From BPGX01 sp037447455 (lineage in GTDB: Bacteria > Bacteroidota > Bacteroidia > B-17B0 > Aurantibacillaceae): a stretch of 64,000 nucleotides of DNA. This document shows, one piece after another, positions 1 through 8,360 of this stretch. The first letter of the stretch is position 1; each line of letters starts with the position of its first letter. A program made the translations under genes and the position numbers. The stretch lies in NCBI GenBank assembly GCA_037447455.1, contig JBBIGQ010000002.1:1-64000 (forward strand), given 5' to 3'. The notes under the pieces are model-generated. The model searched no databases. It saw only the letters and a program-made list of their open reading frames with translations, and had not been told where the DNA came from.

Positions 1-804
1 ACTTTATCATGGTATTCGTCGAATGCAAGTACATTTGATCCGAGAAGTTGTGGTGTGACTTCTCCACCTGACCTGGCTGTTGCCCGTTGGGATAATGCTA
101 TGTGGAAAGATCATGGTAATGGTGGTACAACCGGTACAACGGCGAGTGGGTCGATTACAACATCCGGACTTGTTACCTCGTTTAGTCCTTTTACTTTGGC
201 TTCCAAAACGGGAGGAGGAAGTAATCCTTTACCCATAGAATTAGTAGAATTTACGGGCTATCCAAGAGAGAATTATGTGGAATTGTACTGGAAAACAGCC
301 ACACAGATTAATAACGATTATTTTGTGGTAGAAAAATCAAAGGATGGCGCCAACTGGCAACAATTAGCAGTAGTGAAAGGTGCAGGGACTACGTATTTCT
401 CTATTGAATACATAGAAACAGATATGTACCCGTATGTTGGTTTCAACTATTACCGCTTAAAACAAGTAGATTATGATGGTACCTACACTTATTCATCAAT
501 CATTGCCGTTGAATTTAAGAGAAGTTATGTATCCAGTTCAGAAAGTAGTGAACCTGTTATCTTTCCCAACCCAGTTGAACAAGGCAAGGAATTAAATATC
601 AAATTTGCAAACTGGTACACCGAAGCACTTGTTGTGTTAAGAGACATGAATGGTAAAGAAGTGTTTTCAAAAGTTATTGTATTTGAAGAGAATAATACTT
701 TATACGCTATTCCAATTGATGAGAAAATTGACCCCGGTGTATATTTGGTGGTGGCATCCAGTAATCGAAATATTTTATTTAGTAAAAAAGTTGTCATTAA
801 ATAA
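1..804 (+). CDS. T9SS-exported surface or secreted protein, 3' part (5' end outside window)
   Basis: The reading frame is open from base 1, so this is the last 267 residues of a larger protein whose start lies upstream. The GTG at 55 is only an internal codon. The middle part (motifs such as ELYWKT, NDYFVVEKS, YYRLKQVD) is the beta-rich segment common just before sorting domains in Bacteroidota cargo. The last ~80 residues start with a VIFPNP motif and end in KKVVIK, which fits a type A T9SS sorting domain. The protein is therefore probably exported by T9SS and cleaved or anchored at the surface. The catalytic or binding part is not visible, so its function cannot be named. Confidence 0.8.
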   Translation, partial: TLSWYSSNASTFDPRSCGVTSPPDLAVARWDNAMWKDHGNGGTTGTTASGSITTSGLVTSFSPFTLASKTGGGSNPLPIELVEFTGYPRENYVELYWKTATQINNDYFVVEKSKDGANWQQLAVVKGAGTTYFSIEYIETDMYPYVGFNYYRLKQVDYDGTYTYSSIIAVEFKRSYVSSSESSEPVIFPNPVEQGKELNIKFANWYTEALVVLRDMNGKEVFSKVIVFEENNTLYAIPIDEKIDPGVYLVVASSNRNILFSKKVVIK

Positions 805-877
805 AAAGGGATAAAAAAATATTAAAGGTACTTTATCTATCTTATTCAATAATAACAAGTGGATAAATAAGCATTAT

Positions 878-898
878 TTGCCGTATATTTACCGGCAA
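878..898. repeat. Short inverted repeat upstream of the LEA-like lipoprotein gene
   Basis: TTGCCG (878-883) and CGGCAA (893-898) form a 6-bp stem around a 9-base AT-rich loop. No T-run follows, so it is not a typical terminator. The loop TATATTTAC resembles a Bacteroidota -7 box with a changed last base, so this may be an operator or promoter for the gene at 914. This is weak, pattern-only evidence. Confidence 0.25.
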
Positions 899-913
899 TA
901 GTAAACTCAATGC

Positions 914-1381
914 ATGCTAAACACTCGTTTTATTTCAATCATTCTTTCATTTACACTATTTTCTTGTTACAATATTAAAGAGGTAACAATCATAGGAATA
1001 GAAAATTTTAAGGTCAAAAAAATTCACAAAGAAGGGATGCAAACCGAAATAGCTGTAAAAATTAAAAATCCTAACGATTTTGGATTTTATGTTTATTCCG
1101 GAAAAGCAGATATTTCTTTTAGTAATCTGCCATTAGGTAAAGCACAATTGGCCAATAAAATATACATAGATAAAAAATCAACCGCCACTTATCATTTACT
1201 TTTAAACACTTCTTTTGATAAAATCAGCATGCAGGATATCATAAATACAATTGCATTATCCGGAATGGGTAAAGTCAAAATAAATGGTAGAATTAAAGTT
1301 GGAAAATTTTTGTTTAGAAAAAAAATTACTACTAATTATGAAGGGAACCCATTACAAATGCATTTCAATAATCAGCCGTAA
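914..1381 (+). CDS. LEA14-like (LEA type 2 family) lipoprotein
   Basis: This 155-residue protein has an N-terminal hydrophobic signal ending in LFSC, with Cys18 as probable lipidation site, so it likely sits on a membrane facing the periplasm or outside. The rest resembles the LEA type 2 / WHy fold: an AVKIKNPNDFGFYVYSGKADISF-like strand pattern with the conserved 'NPN' turn. Such domains are known in desiccation-related proteins but have no enzymatic role. The length fits single-domain members. It stands alone, after the T9SS cargo gene and before a sigma-like gene. The fold call is fairly good; the role is unknown. Confidence 0.7.
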   Translation: MLNTRFISIILSFTLFSCYNIKEVTIIGIENFKVKKIHKEGMQTEIAVKIKNPNDFGFYVYSGKADISFSNLPLGKAQLANKIYIDKKSTATYHLLLNTSFDKISMQDIINTIALSGMGKVKINGRIKVGKFLFRKKITTNYEGNPLQMHFNNQP

Positions 1382-1464
1382 GCAATAAAATTTGCAGTAA
1401 AGGATAATATTATCTAATTTAAACCCGTCTTATTATGGAACGTTCTTTTTTATATTAAACTAAG

Positions 1465-2016
1465 ATGACTTCAACGATTTATCATAAACAAGATTTTTTT
1501 TCTTCAAAAGACACATCGGCCTTAGAACATCTAATAGAAAATGTATATTCTTATTGCAATGGTATAGCCGCCCGCTATTCAAAAACAGACGAGCAAGCCA
1601 ATGAATTAAATAATGTCTGTTTTTTAAACACACTGAAATCCTTATTGGAAAAAGAAAAAGAAGAGTTTGATAATTCTGATTTTTTAAAGTATTACACCAT
1701 TTGTATCGTAAAGTTGATTTTAACCCAAAGGCAAGGAGAAAGAATTGCAGATACAACTATAGTTTCCTCCTATAAAAAAAAGGATACTAACCTGTTCGCT
1801 ACTTCTGAATATTACAAAACACTCAGTCCCAAGGACTTTATATTTCATTTACGAAAATTAAACACCTTACAACAAATCATCTATAATCTTATTTGTATTG
1901 ATCAATTTTCATATACAGAAACAGCTGAAATTTTAGAACACAACGAATTAAGCATTAAGGCCCTTACAGAAAAAGCAAAATATAATTTATTTTCATCCAT
2001 TAAATCCATCGTATAA
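1465..2016 (+). CDS. Divergent sigma-70 family (ECF-like) RNA polymerase sigma factor
   Basis: The 183-residue protein has a region-2-like part (about residues 25-65, with IAARYSKTDEQANEL) and a C-terminal region-4-like helix-turn-helix (about 130-178, with FSYTETAEILE). This is the ECF sigma layout, but conservation is low and the region between is long. It probably directs RNA polymerase to a small set of promoters. Its stop codon overlaps the start of the next gene by one base (TAATG), so the two are translationally coupled. The partner is a single-pass membrane protein, an arrangement typical of sigma/anti-sigma pairs. The sigma call is moderately sure; the regulon is unknown. Confidence 0.65.
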   Translation: MTSTIYHKQDFFSSKDTSALEHLIENVYSYCNGIAARYSKTDEQANELNNVCFLNTLKSLLEKEKEEFDNSDFLKYYTICIVKLILTQRQGERIADTTIVSSYKKKDTNLFATSEYYKTLSPKDFIFHLRKLNTLQQIIYNLICIDQFSYTETAEILEHNELSIKALTEKAKYNLFSSIKSIV

Positions 2017-2657
2017 TGGCTGAACTCAATGAAGATAAACAATTAGAAGAATACATTCGTCAAACCTTAAAAAATTACTCTATTCCGATTTCAGAAGAAA
2101 GAAAAAAAGAACTTCTCCATGCATACTTACATCTCAAATTACAACATCATTCCATTCAAGTATCGTGGCTTGAAATGGCTAAAAATAAAACCTTGCAAAT
2201 TATTGTCGCTTCTATTTTATTTATAACGTTCTTTATTTATATTCTGGTAAAACTTTTTCCATCTCAAAATAAAAACCCGAATGATTACGAAAACCATGCT
2301 ACTACCATAGACACTTCTTACAATAAATCCGACACCATTGAAAAAAAATCCACCGATTCTATCTCGCCACACGTCCACCTCAACTCTACCAATACAACCA
2401 TTGCCTCTCCAGTTGATACACTCAAAAATAAAACAAAACAAACCCTCACAAAAAACACATTATCTGATACTATCGACAGCAAAAAATCTCTTGAAAAAAA
2501 CACCGACACCTTAAAATCCAATCCACCCACTCCAAATAAAAAGAAGAAAAAAAGAAAAAAATCAGAACACTCATCTGATTTAAATAGTGAAGAAAAAGAT
2601 TCTCCTGTTATAGAACCTAAAAGTCCTGAACTATCTCCTGCTATTAAAGAAGAATAG
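2016..2657 (+). CDS. Single-pass membrane protein coupled to the sigma-like factor (possible anti-sigma)
   Basis: The first ~55 residues are charged and probably cytoplasmic. One membrane helix follows at about 60-80. The rest (about 85-213) is low-complexity, rich in Ser, Thr, Lys and Asn, with a basic cluster KKKKKRKK near residue 175. No recognised anti-sigma zinc motif is present. The position directly after a sigma-like gene, with a one-base overlap, suggests that the N-terminal part binds the sigma factor and the tail is periplasmic. That role is inference from context. The tail is repetitive in composition and probably disordered. Confidence 0.55.
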   Translation: MAELNEDKQLEEYIRQTLKNYSIPISEERKKELLHAYLHLKLQHHSIQVSWLEMAKNKTLQIIVASILFITFFIYILVKLFPSQNKNPNDYENHATTIDTSYNKSDTIEKKSTDSISPHVHLNSTNTTIASPVDTLKNKTKQTLTKNTLSDTIDSKKSLEKNTDTLKSNPPTPNKKKKKRKKSEHSSDLNSEEKDSPVIEPKSPELSPAIKEE

Positions 2658-2712
2658 TTGGTTGATACAATTGTATCTCTTGTATTAAATTTTGTATTAT
2701 TGTTTCAAAAAA

Positions 2713-4080
2713 ATGGATAAGCCAATTATCATTGTAGGAGCAGGTCTGGTAGGAGCCTTATTATCAATTTTATTAGGTAAAAAAGGGTACACCGTAAAAC
2801 TATATGAACGACGGGCGGACATGAGAAAAACACGGCAATACGCAGGAAAATCAATCAACTTGGCCTTAAGCGACAGAGGAATAAGAGGACTCCGTTTAGC
2901 GGGTGTTTTAGAAGACGTGCTAAAAATTTCTATACCCGTTTATGGTCGGACCATTCATTTGCCCGACTCTACTCATTATTTTCAACCCTACAGCGCAGAT
3001 AGTAAATGTAATTATTCTGTTTCCAGAGCAGAAATCAATTTTTTGCTGATGGATCTTGCCGAGCAACTTCCTAATGTGTCCCTTCATTTTAACCAAAAAT
3101 GCGTGGATATCGATTTTTCTAAAACAATGGCATCGTTTGAAAATACAGAAACCGGAAAAATCAGTACAGAAGAAGCTGAAATTATCTTTGGTGCAGACGG
3201 TGCATTTTCTGCTGTTCGCTTAAATATGATGCTGAAAAACGATCGTTATCAATACGAACAATTTTATATTGAAACAGGATACAAAGAACTCATCATCCCC
3301 CCCAATGCCAACGGAAACTTTCAACTTCAAAATCACGAATCCTTACACATTTGGCCACGCAAAGAATTTATGCTAATGGCATTGCCCAACCCTACCGGAG
3401 ATTTTACTTGCACACTCTTTATGCCTTTTGAAGGACAAAATTCTTTTGAACAACTTAAAACCGAAACAGATGTCAAAAGTTTTTTTGAAACACACTTTCC
3501 GGATGCCGTACCATTAATGCCTACTTATCTCAAAGATTTCTTCAAAAATCCTACCTCTTCGCTGGTTACAGTTCGTTGCTATCCTTGGGGCATCAATAAA
3601 ACAACTCTCATCGGTGATGCTGCTCACCCCATCACACCATTTTACGGTCAAGGTATGAATGCAGGATTTGAAGATTGCGTGATTCTAATGGAGTTACTTG
3701 ACAAATACTCCGGTAACTGGCAGAACATTCTACAAGAATATCAACTACTTCGAAAAAAAGACGGCGATGCCATTGCTCAACTCGCTCTGGACAATCACAT
3801 TGAAATGCGTGATAAAACCGCTAATCCTCAATTTATTCTTCAGAAAAAAATTGAACAATGGTTTTACAAACTTCATACCGATAAATGGATTCCGCTCTAT
3901 GATATGGTAACCTACCGACCAGATATTCGTTATAGCGAAGCATTGCAAAAAGGTTATTATCAAGACGCCATTATGCAAGAAGTTTTGAAATTACCCAACA
4001 TTGAACACAATTGGGAAAGTAAAGAAACAGAGCAATTTATATTACAACAATTACAACAACATCCATTTAAATATCAATAA
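2713..4080 (+). CDS. kmo: Kynurenine 3-monooxygenase
   Basis: This FAD-dependent aromatic hydroxylase converts L-kynurenine to 3-hydroxykynurenine, using NADPH and O2, in the tryptophan-to-quinolinate route to NAD. It shows the N-terminal FAD-binding GAGLVGA motif, a KMO-like KSINLALSDRG stretch, and the second FAD motif GDAAHP followed by FYGQGMNAGFEDC, which is characteristic of KMO. The length from ATG 2713 (455 residues) is normal. A TTG seven codons upstream is less likely because it precedes a natural MDKPIIIVG start. A pirin gene follows after 5 bases. Other kynurenine-pathway genes are not in this window. Confidence 0.92.
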   Translation: MDKPIIIVGAGLVGALLSILLGKKGYTVKLYERRADMRKTRQYAGKSINLALSDRGIRGLRLAGVLEDVLKISIPVYGRTIHLPDSTHYFQPYSADSKCNYSVSRAEINFLLMDLAEQLPNVSLHFNQKCVDIDFSKTMASFENTETGKISTEEAEIIFGADGAFSAVRLNMMLKNDRYQYEQFYIETGYKELIIPPNANGNFQLQNHESLHIWPRKEFMLMALPNPTGDFTCTLFMPFEGQNSFEQLKTETDVKSFFETHFPDAVPLMPTYLKDFFKNPTSSLVTVRCYPWGINKTTLIGDAAHPITPFYGQGMNAGFEDCVILMELLDKYSGNWQNILQEYQLLRKKDGDAIAQLALDNHIEMRDKTANPQFILQKKIEQWFYKLHTDKWIPLYDMVTYRPDIRYSEALQKGYYQDAIMQEVLKLPNIEHNWESKETEQFILQQLQQHPFKYQ

Positions 4081-4085
4081 ACTTT

Positions 4086-4799
4086 ATGCAACATCGTCTT
4101 CTCCCAGCAAAAGAAAGAGGATATGCCGATTATGGCTGGCTAAAAACTTACTATTCCTTTTCTTTTACTAATTGGTATAATCCGCATTTAATTCATTTTG
4201 GAAGGTTACGAGTATTAAACGATGATACCATTGCCCCTCATTCCGGATTTGATTTTCATCCACATAAAGACATGGAAATAATTACCATTCTTTTAGAAGG
4301 CGAACTGACACACGAAGATTCGATGGGACACAAAGGCACCATTAAACAAAACGAAATTCAGGTAATGACGGCTGGCAAAGGCATTTATCATGCTGAAAAA
4401 AATGAAAGTGATAAGTTTGTAAAACTATTTCAAATATGGATTTTCCCTGATAAAAAAGATTTAATCCCACAATACAATCAAATGACATACCATCTTCAAC
4501 CCAATCAACTCACCTACTTAGTAACTCCTAAAAACGAAAAAATTGGATTGCATATACACCAAAATGCTTACATTTCAAGAATAAAATTAGAAAAAGAAAA
4601 AACCTTTCATTATGCATTACATCATTCCGATAATGGTTTATACTTAATGTGTATTGATGGGAATATTGAAATACATAATCAGCCTCTCAAAAAGAGAGAT
4701 GCTATTGGCATCTGGGATACCGATACCCAGGAAAATATTTCTTTTTACTCAAAAGATTCAGTATCTGATTTACTTCTCATAGAAGTACCTATGCATTAA
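4086..4799 (+). CDS. Pirin family bicupin protein
   Basis: The 237-residue protein matches YhhW-type pirins: an N-terminal cupin with the metal ligands His58, His60 (FHPHKD), His102 and Glu104 (YHAEKN), and a degenerate C-terminal cupin. Members bind a metal ion; some have quercetinase activity, but the natural substrate is generally unknown. The start follows the kmo stop by 5 bases, and the GDP-fucose synthase gene follows 10 bases later, so the three are probably cotranscribed. The family is clear; the substrate is not. Confidence 0.88.
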   Translation: MQHRLLPAKERGYADYGWLKTYYSFSFTNWYNPHLIHFGRLRVLNDDTIAPHSGFDFHPHKDMEIITILLEGELTHEDSMGHKGTIKQNEIQVMTAGKGIYHAEKNESDKFVKLFQIWIFPDKKDLIPQYNQMTYHLQPNQLTYLVTPKNEKIGLHIHQNAYISRIKLEKEKTFHYALHHSDNGLYLMCIDGNIEIHNQPLKKRDAIGIWDTDTQENISFYSKDSVSDLLLIEVPMH

Positions 4800-4809
4800 A
4801 ATAATTATT

Positions 4810-5754
4810 ATGAACTTTAATAGCAAAATATTTGTGGCCGGACATAGAGGAATGGTTGGCTCTGCCATTGTCAGAAAATTACAAAAAGAAGGTTTCACCA
4901 ATATCATAACAAGAACTTCCAAAGAACTGAATTTAAGAAATCAACCAGCCGTTGAAGAATTTTTCAAAAACGAAAAACCTGAATATGTGTTCCTATCAGC
5001 CGCCAAAGTAGGTGGTATTCTGGCTAACAATACCTATCGTGCCGAGTTTTTATATGACAATTTGATGATACAAAACAATGTAATTCACTTTTCCTACAAA
5101 TATGGTGTAAAAAAATTGCTCTTTTTAGGTTCTTCCTGTATTTATCCGAAGTTTGCGCCTCAACCAATGAAAGAAGAATATCTTCTATCCGGTTATTTAG
5201 AACCTACCAACGAACCTTATGCCATTGCAAAAATCACAGGTATTAAAATGTGTGAAGCATACAGGGATCAATATAATTGTAATTTCATTTCTGCAATGCC
5301 TACTAACTTATATGGTCCGAATGATAACTATGACCTGAATAACTCTCACGTATTACCGGCCTTAATTCGCAAATTTCACGAAGCAAAAATAAATTACCAT
5401 CCGAAAGTTGTTGTGTGGGGCACGGGCACTCCAAGACGTGAATTGATGCACGTAGATGATCTGGCTGATGCTTGTTTGTTTTTAATGAAGAACTATAACG
5501 AAAAACAATTTGTCAATGTTGGCACTGGTAAAGACATCAGTATTAGTGAATTGGCAGAACTAGTCAAAAAAATTGTAGGTTATGAAGGTGAAATTGTGTT
5601 TGATACCAGCAAGCCCGATGGCACGCCAAGAAAATTATTAGATCTCACTCGATTGAACCAAATAGGTTGGCAATCAAAGATTGAATTGGAAGAAGGTATT
5701 CGAATGACGTATCAGGATTTTTTGGAAAATCAAGTTTCAAAAATTTACTCCTAA
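4810..5754 (+). CDS. fcl: GDP-L-fucose synthase
   Basis: This short-chain dehydrogenase (SDR) enzyme epimerises and reduces GDP-4-keto-6-deoxy-mannose to GDP-L-fucose with NADPH. It has the N-terminal nucleotide-binding GHRGMVGSAI, a GSSCIYP segment with the catalytic Ser/Cys, the Tyr137-x3-Lys141 pair in PYAIAK, and the PTNLYGPNDNYD and GTGTPRRELMHVDD segments typical of the family. The 314-residue length is normal. The usual partner GDP-mannose dehydratase gene (gmd) is not adjacent. The product would feed surface polysaccharides. Its 3' end overlaps the convergent gene by 4 bases. Confidence 0.93.
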   Translation: MNFNSKIFVAGHRGMVGSAIVRKLQKEGFTNIITRTSKELNLRNQPAVEEFFKNEKPEYVFLSAAKVGGILANNTYRAEFLYDNLMIQNNVIHFSYKYGVKKLLFLGSSCIYPKFAPQPMKEEYLLSGYLEPTNEPYAIAKITGIKMCEAYRDQYNCNFISAMPTNLYGPNDNYDLNNSHVLPALIRKFHEAKINYHPKVVVWGTGTPRRELMHVDDLADACLFLMKNYNEKQFVNVGTGKDISISELAELVKKIVGYEGEIVFDTSKPDGTPRKLLDLTRLNQIGWQSKIELEEGIRMTYQDFLENQVSKIYS

Positions 5755-6659
5755 AAATCGGTTTTTTTGGAGGTCTTGAAAAAATAAATAATAGGTAAAG
5801 CCAATAAAATTCCAACAATTACAAATATCGAAGCAATCACAGGGGCCAGCGGATAATATGGACCCAACAAGAAAAGTACTATACCCATCCCAAAAAATAC
5901 AATAGCCGCAACACTAAGTGTTATTAAACACAAATACATAATAATTCCCATCTCAAAGTACCCTTTGTATAATGATAGATTGGATTGAATAATTCTTCTG
6001 GCTTTTCGTGCAAAAAATAACGCCATATACCACGTGATAATTCCTGCGCCAGCTACCCAACCAACTAAAAAAAGTATAATTGTCAGCCAATAATCATTGG
6101 GATACTTTTTAGCCGTGTTATTATTGGAATTACTAATAGCGTTGCTGTCTGTTGATTTCTTTTCGATTTTATCACCGTCATAAATAATGTGTTCAATAAT
6201 ACCATTAGAATATTGTATCAAATAAACCTTTGATTTATGAATAGTATACAATGGTCCATCCAAAAAATCACACCGTTTATACTTTATCTCATTATCATTT
6301 ATTTCAATTATTTTAACCGTGTATTCATCTCCGGACTTTAAAACAATTTTATCTCCGCAAGAGTCAGGTTTTTGTATGTTATAGTGCTTAATAATTTTTT
6401 CTTTTTTGATAATAGTAGTATTCCACTTGTTCTTATTTTCTGCAACTAACACAACATCATTTATTCCATCGCTTTTCTCTTTTAATGCGATAGGAGAAAG
6501 AACAAATAATTCTGTACGCTCAGAAATTCTTACAAAAGATTTTGTTCTTTTATTCCACCTGTCAAAATAATATCCCTTACGATACAAACGCTTTTGTATT
6601 GTACAATCTGTAATTAAAAACAACACTAATACAATCAATAGAAAATACCGAAAAAACAA
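5751..6659 (-). CDS. Membrane protein of unknown function with N-terminal signal and three C-terminal helices
   Basis: The 302 residues begin with a hydrophobic signal that ends near Cys19 (ITDC). This is a possible but atypical lipobox. A soluble domain at about 95-165 has the DKIVLKSGDEYTVKI ... IKYKRCDFLDGPLY pattern, seen in many Bacteroidota envelope proteins of unknown role. A low-complexity Ser/Asn stretch follows, then membrane helices at about 190-212, 237-258 and 262-295. It is convergent with fcl and divergent from the gene at 6740. No function can be assigned. Confidence 0.6.
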   Translation of the reverse strand: MFFRYFLLIVLVLFLITDCTIQKRLYRKGYYFDRWNKRTKSFVRISERTELFVLSPIALKEKSDGINDVVLVAENKNKWNTTIIKKEKIIKHYNIQKPDSCGDKIVLKSGDEYTVKIIEINDNEIKYKRCDFLDGPLYTIHKSKVYLIQYSNGIIEHIIYDGDKIEKKSTDSNAISNSNNNTAKKYPNDYWLTIILFLVGWVAGAGIITWYMALFFARKARRIIQSNLSLYKGYFEMGIIMYLCLITLSVAAIVFFGMGIVLFLLGPYYPLAPVIASIFVIVGILLALPIIYFFKTSKKTDF

Positions 6660-6713
6660 ACTTACTCATTTTGAATACAAAAATACATCTTTTTTTTCAA
6701 CTATTTTAATCTG

Positions 6714-6721
6714 TAACTTTA
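6714..6721 (+). promoter_or_regulatory. Candidate -7 box for the DoxX-thioredoxin gene
   Basis: TAACTTTA resembles the Bacteroidota -7 box TAnnTTTG with one mismatch. It lies 18 bases before ATG 6740, in the divergent gap 6660-6739. No clear -33 box is visible. Confidence 0.35.
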
Positions 6722-6739
6722 TCCCCTACTAAAATATTT

Positions 6740-7681
6740 ATGAAATTAAAATTCGTATTCTTTACAATATTAAACATACTTTTAGGTCTTATCTTCATTT
6801 ATTCTGCTTATTCAAAATTGTATCCAATAGAACCTTTTGAACTCACATTTGTAGAACTTAAAATTGCCAATTGGTACACTGCCCCATTTATTGCTCGTTT
6901 TCTCATAAGTGTTGAACTTTTTATTGGTATTATGCTCCTCTCAAATCTTCATGTAAAATTCTCATCTAAGTTAGCCATACTTATTTTACTTTTCTTTTGC
7001 TTGTACCTCATAGCCGTAATGGTATTTCAAGGTAATAATGGGAATTGTGGCTGTTTTGGTACCCGAATTGTAATGACACCGCTACAAGCACTCATTAAAA
7101 ATAGTTTAATGATAGGATTATTGTTGATAATTTATTTCTTTCATAAGGGATTGGAATGGAGAATGTCCTTCTACTTTATTATTTTCAATACCTTAGCATC
7201 TCTAGCACTACCTCATATTCTGAATTATGTGGAACTCTCTTATTCCGAACATTATCTTGTAAAAAAAGAAACCGCCTATCCTCTCGGCCTGGATACTTTA
7301 TTCAAATACGCCACTCTTCATAAGCCACCCAAAGAACTTAAAAAAGGCAAACATATCATTGCCTTTATGAGCCTAACCTGTCCGCATTGCAGAATCACCG
7401 CCAAAAAAATCCGTCTGATGAAAGAACTCAATCCTAATCTTCCTTTTTACTTTGTCTTGAATGGTGATGAAAAGGACCTAACTACTTTTTTTGAAGATAC
7501 CAAAGCCACTAACATACCTTATTGTATGCTGTTAGGAAAACCTTTTGTTTATCTTGCTGGGCTTCGTCTGCCCTCTATCTATCTTGTAAAAGACGACTCC
7601 GTCATAAATAGAGTTGACTATATTCGTTTGCAACAAACCGAAATTGAAAAATGGTATAAGGATTCTAATACAGCAAAATGA
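6740..7681 (+). CDS. DoxX/MauE-type membrane protein fused to a thioredoxin-like domain (BT_3928 type)
   Basis: The N-terminal ~155 residues form a four-helix DoxX/MauE-type membrane domain with a Cys pair in NCGCFG near residue 101. The C-terminal part (about 195-310) is thioredoxin-like with a CPHC active site near residue 213, and a cis-proline-like LPSIYLV segment. The fusion resembles a bacterial VKOR-like arrangement and suggests electron transfer from the membrane to a thiol-disulfide relay in the periplasm. The redox role is inference. The stop overlaps the next start (ATGA), so it is coupled to the Nudix gene. Confidence 0.72.
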   Translation: MKLKFVFFTILNILLGLIFIYSAYSKLYPIEPFELTFVELKIANWYTAPFIARFLISVELFIGIMLLSNLHVKFSSKLAILILLFFCLYLIAVMVFQGNNGNCGCFGTRIVMTPLQALIKNSLMIGLLLIIYFFHKGLEWRMSFYFIIFNTLASLALPHILNYVELSYSEHYLVKKETAYPLGLDTLFKYATLHKPPKELKKGKHIIAFMSLTCPHCRITAKKIRLMKELNPNLPFYFVLNGDEKDLTTFFEDTKATNIPYCMLLGKPFVYLAGLRLPSIYLVKDDSVINRVDYIRLQQTEIEKWYKDSNTAK

Positions 7682-8298
7682 TTCTTGATAATTTTTTTCA
7701 ATACCTGAAAAACTCTGAATTACCAGGGATATCGGCACACAAAGAAATGAGTTTTACCAATCGTAACTTTGATAAACCTTCAAATGCCATCCCAAGCGCT
7801 GTGTGCATCTTACTTTATGAAAACAATCAACAAATATTTTTTCCTCTGATAAAACGCACAAGTACTTCTCTTCATCACAAAGGACAAATGGCACTTCCCG
7901 GCGGAAGATTAGACCCTGATGAAACCATTGAACAATGCACCATCCGTGAATGCGAAGAAGAAATTGGTGTTCCAAAAAACAACATCATTCCCATCCGAAG
8001 ATTAACTGAACTGTACATTCCTGTGAGTAATCATCTTGTTTATCCAATAATATGCTACACTTCTCACTCCCCCACTTTTCAATACAATCCTGACGAAGTA
8101 GAACGAATATTAATTTGCTCTGTTGAAAATCTCATCCATTTTGATAAACAACTCGTCAAAGTCCGATTAAAAGATAATTTCATCATTGACGCACCCGCAT
8201 TTAGTTTTCAACAAGAGATTATCTGGGGGGCCACAGCCCTCATTCTAAATGAATTCAAACATCTTTTAATGAAACACCTTCCATTCAACAATTTATAA
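7678..8298 (+). CDS. Nudix hydrolase, CoA pyrophosphatase type
   Basis: The Nudix box is complete: Gly76-x5-Glu82-x7-Arg90-Glu91, then Glu94, Glu95 and Gly97. Upstream lies the CoA-pyrophosphatase signature pattern LIKRTSTSLHHKGQ followed by LPGG. Members split CoA and CoA esters into 3',5'-ADP and 4'-phosphopantetheine. The 206-residue length is normal. The 4-base overlap with the DoxX-thioredoxin gene suggests joint expression, but no shared function is obvious. Subfamily assignment rests on this signature. Confidence 0.85.
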   Translation: MILDNFFQYLKNSELPGISAHKEMSFTNRNFDKPSNAIPSAVCILLYENNQQIFFPLIKRTSTSLHHKGQMALPGGRLDPDETIEQCTIRECEEEIGVPKNNIIPIRRLTELYIPVSNHLVYPIICYTSHSPTFQYNPDEVERILICSVENLIHFDKQLVKVRLKDNFIIDAPAFSFQQEIIWGATALILNEFKHLLMKHLPFNNL

Positions 8299-8330
8299 AT
8301 ATTTCACATCATTTTTTATTTCAATTGTAT

Positions 8331-8338
8331 TATATTTG
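8331..8338 (+). promoter_or_regulatory. Candidate -7 box for msrB
   Basis: TATATTTG matches the Bacteroidota -7 box exactly and lies 22 bases before ATG 8361, in the 62-base gap after the Nudix gene. The -33 region is not clear. Confidence 0.45.
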
Positions 8339-8360
8339 AACACTAAATTTTCATTCACGA

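Noticed and set aside
3297..3303. Run of seven C in kmo, considered as a slippage site
   Set aside because: It encodes Pro-Pro in an intact gene and has no sign of frame disruption; the plsY tract is a better example.
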